From positions 1 through 8,566 of the forward strand of contig QIEB01000013.1 in NCBI GenBank assembly GCA_003229495.1: a stretch of DNA of 8,566 bases, in the 5' to 3' direction. Source of the stretch: Flammeovirgaceae bacterium. Its GTDB lineage: Bacteria > Bacteroidota > Bacteroidia > Cytophagales > Cyclobacteriaceae. Under the pieces are notes generated by a model that worked only from the letters and a program-made list of their open reading frames with translations, had not been told where the DNA came from and did no database searches. Both the position numbers and the translations under genes were made by a program. Positions 6,780 to 8,566 of the stretch are shown piece after piece; within the stretch, counting starts at the first letter, position 1; every line of letters begins with the position of its first letter.

Positions 6780-7501
6780 CTTATGTACCACGTGGAACTA
6801 ATCAATTTATACTCACTTCTAACCGGGATGAAAACCAGGGTCGAACTACATCATTATTAGAAAGCCGGTCGGTGGGCCCTGAGCGGGTTTTATTTCCGGT
6901 GGATCCCATTTCTGGTGGCAGCTGGATTGCCATATCATCATCCAATCGCGTGGTTTGTATTTTAAATGGTGCTTTCGAAAAGCACCACCATAATCCACCA
7001 TACAAACGGAGTCGCGGCCTGATACTACTTGATTACTTCAAAACACCAAATATCTCGCATTTTATAGAACGACATGATTTTGAAGGAATCGAGCCATTTA
7101 CCATGGTAATGTATGAACAGGACTTATTGGTGGAACTCCGATGGGATGGAGTGCTTAAACACACCAGGAATGTATCATTAAACACACCTCACATCTGGAG
7201 TTCAAGTACTTTATATGACCAATCTGCCAGAACAAAAAGAGCGGAGTGGTTTGAAAAATGGTGGCAGGAAACTCAGGACCCGGATAGTAACGACCTGCTT
7301 CAATTTCATCGGTACGGGGGAGAGCCAGACCCTACCAATGGATTTGTAATGAACCGTGACAATAAAGTGCAGACGCTGAGTATTACCGGGATAGAAAAAA
7401 GTAGGTCATCGGCAATACTTCATCATCATGACTTGATCAAAAACACTACAACTCAACACTTTATTGACTTTTCCAAGGATGAAATTATGGAATCATATTA
7501 G
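6767..7501 (+). CDS. NRDE / TANGO2 family protein
   Basis: 244 residues. The family-naming motif Asn19-Arg20-Asp21-Glu22 lies in the N-terminal strand-turn, followed by GGSW (50-53), NGAF (67-70) and SRG (82-84), which mark the NRDE (TANGO2) family. The protein starts Met-Cys-Thr-Val; removal of Met would expose Cys2, as in N-terminal-nucleophile hydrolases, and the family is thought to share that fold. Eukaryotic TANGO2 homologues have been implicated in heme trafficking, but the biochemical function of bacterial NRDE proteins is not settled. The ATG sits inside the last codons of the DinB-like gene in another frame (13-base overlap) and the 3' end overlaps the ATP-grasp gene, so translation is probably coupled. 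No signal peptide or membrane segment is seen. Confidence 0.87.
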   Translation: MCTVTYVPRGTNQFILTSNRDENQGRTTSLLESRSVGPERVLFPVDPISGGSWIAISSSNRVVCILNGAFEKHHHNPPYKRSRGLILLDYFKTPNISHFIERHDFEGIEPFTMVMYEQDLLVELRWDGVLKHTRNVSLNTPHIWSSSTLYDQSARTKRAEWFEKWWQETQDPDSNDLLQFHRYGGEPDPTNGFVMNRDNKVQTLSITGIEKSRSSAILHHHDLIKNTTTQHFIDFSKDEIMESY

Positions 7502-8534
7502 GTCCAGCAATTTTCTTATTAAGCTGTCGAAGTGGGAATACTGGCCATTTATGATAATTTATGCTCCGGTATTTATTTATTGGCTGTATTTATCAATCAA
7601 GGCCCGTTCATTATTTTTCTTTAGCGCTGCCAACCCAGGTATCGAGACAGGGGGACTTATTGGCGAGTCGAAGATTAAAATACTAAAGAAGATTCCCATG
7701 CAATACCTCCCTAAAACCGTCTACGTGTCCCATGGGGAAGCAATGGACACCGTGGTCAATGGGCTAAACTCGGCTAGTATTGATTTTCCCCTAATAGCGA
7801 AACCCAATATAGGTTCAAGAGGATTTCTGGTGAAAAAAATTATTGACATATCAGAGTTGAAAAACTATTTAGGTCAGCAAAATGTGGATTTCCTTTTACA
7901 GGAATTTATAGACTATCCCATGGAAATAAGTGTTCTTTACTATCGCTTCCCGAATGAACCCAGGGGATCAATTTCATCAGTTACCATTAAAAGATATTTG
8001 ACAGTAAAAGGAGATGGCCAATCAACAGTGTTGAAGCTGATAAAAAGATTTGACCGCGCAAAATTGCAATTAGATACTTTGAAAGTCAGCCTTAAAGATA
8101 TCATGGATTATGTACCTGAAAAAGATGAGATTATTGAGTTAGTGCCTGTGGGTAGCCACTGCCGTGGGGCAACATTCTATAACGGGAACCATCTTATCGA
8201 TGAAAATCTGGTGACCACTTTTGACCGAATCAGCCACCAATTGGAGGGGATTTACTATGGGAGATTTGATATAAAATGTAACGATATCGAAAGCCTTCGA
8301 CAGGGGAAAGATTTTAAGATACTGGAAATAAATGGTGTGGGAGCAGAACCAGCACATATATATGACCCGGATTATCGTTTGTTTCAGGCTTTTAAAGATA
8401 TCCTTAAACAATGGAAGATAATCTACAAAATCAGCTTGTTTAATCGCCGTCAGGGCACAAATTTTATGTCGTTTCCCGAAGCATTCCATACAATGGCTAG
8501 CCTATTTGCTTACAGAAGATTGGCCCGCGGTTAG
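7479..8534 (+). CDS. Membrane-anchored ATP-grasp ligase-like protein
   Basis: 351 residues from ATG 7479. An in-frame TTG at 7464 would add five residues, but the ATG is the better start. The gene overlaps the end of the NRDE gene by 23 bases. A hydrophobic segment at about residues 22-40 (YWPFMIIYAPVFIYWLYLS) suggests a membrane anchor or association, unusual for an ATP-grasp enzyme. A motif with ANPGIETGG and GESK follows (51-65). The ATP-grasp core shows IAKPNIGSRG (106-115, Lys108 for ATP), LLQEF (139-143), GRFDIK (261-266, Asp264) and LEINGVGAEP (282-291, with Glu283 and Asn285 as Mg ligands). These fit a carboxylate-amine/thiol ligase of the D-Ala-D-Ala ligase type acting through an acyl-phosphate. 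Nothing here identifies the substrate. It is the last gene of the overlapping trio; only 32 bases of AT-rich sequence follow before the window ends. Confidence 0.83.
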   Translation: MKLWNHIRSSNFLIKLSKWEYWPFMIIYAPVFIYWLYLSIKARSLFFFSAANPGIETGGLIGESKIKILKKIPMQYLPKTVYVSHGEAMDTVVNGLNSASIDFPLIAKPNIGSRGFLVKKIIDISELKNYLGQQNVDFLLQEFIDYPMEISVLYYRFPNEPRGSISSVTIKRYLTVKGDGQSTVLKLIKRFDRAKLQLDTLKVSLKDIMDYVPEKDEIIELVPVGSHCRGATFYNGNHLIDENLVTTFDRISHQLEGIYYGRFDIKCNDIESLRQGKDFKILEINGVGAEPAHIYDPDYRLFQAFKDILKQWKIIYKISLFNRRQGTNFMSFPEAFHTMASLFAYRRLARG

Positions 8535-8566
8535 ATCTTATTTTAAATTTAGACTATATTATAGTA

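Noticed and set aside
7464..7478. TTG at 7464 as start of the ATP-grasp gene
   Set aside because: It adds only five residues, is a rarer start codon, and increases the overlap with the NRDE gene. The ATG at 7479 is followed directly by the basic N-terminus and membrane segment.
8139..8489. Antisense open frame of 116 codons on the minus strand
   Set aside because: It lies wholly inside the ATP-grasp gene, whose motifs are clear in the plus frame. The antisense protein has no recognisable family and its composition fits a shadow frame.
8553..8565. ACTATA-T-TATAGT palindrome after the ATP-grasp gene
   Set aside because: It is short, purely AT-rich in its core, has no stable stem or T-run, and lies at the window edge, so it cannot be called a terminator.

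Overview
The window looks like chromosomal DNA of a Bacteroidota bacterium, most likely of the Cytophagales. The evidence is the gene families (two adjacent DUF4199 membrane proteins, a BatA-type protein, a dihydroorotase-like protein of the kind that accompanies them), the moderate-to-low GC content, the near absence of Shine-Dalgarno sequences, and a TAnnTTTG-type -7 box. I cannot name a species. Seven complete genes and one partial gene fill almost all of the sequence. No stretch over 300 bases lacks a gene, and I see no RNA gene, CRISPR array, IS element or phage gene.

The left half (1-4345) is a minus-strand cluster, read from right to left: a BatA/vWA membrane protein, a dihydroorotase homologue, a DUF4199 membrane protein, and a second DUF4199 protein cut off by the window edge. 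The gaps are 31, 0 and 26 bases, so it is probably one operon. The dihydroorotase homologue has lost at least three of the four histidines that bind metal in class I enzymes. It is probably not a working dihydroorotase; a scaffold or other role with the membrane proteins is an inference.

A 114-base divergent intergenic region (4346-4459) contains a perfect 11-bp inverted repeat. To its right, on the plus strand, is a single gene for an unusual fusion: an N-terminal Rieske [2Fe-2S] domain joined to the FMN/[3Fe-4S] synthase domain of glutamate synthase, without a glutaminase domain.

After a 163-base spacer with two interleaved inverted repeats comes a three-gene plus-strand unit whose genes overlap: a DinB/YfiT-like four-helix protein with a histidine metal site, an NRDE/TANGO2-family protein with Cys2, and an ATP-grasp ligase with an N-terminal membrane segment. 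The overlaps suggest a shared pathway. One possibility (inference) is that a small molecule is made by the ligase, handled by the DinB-type protein and cleaved or carried by the NRDE protein. This trio, the Rieske-synthase fusion and the metal-site-degenerate dihydroorotase are the best leads in the window.
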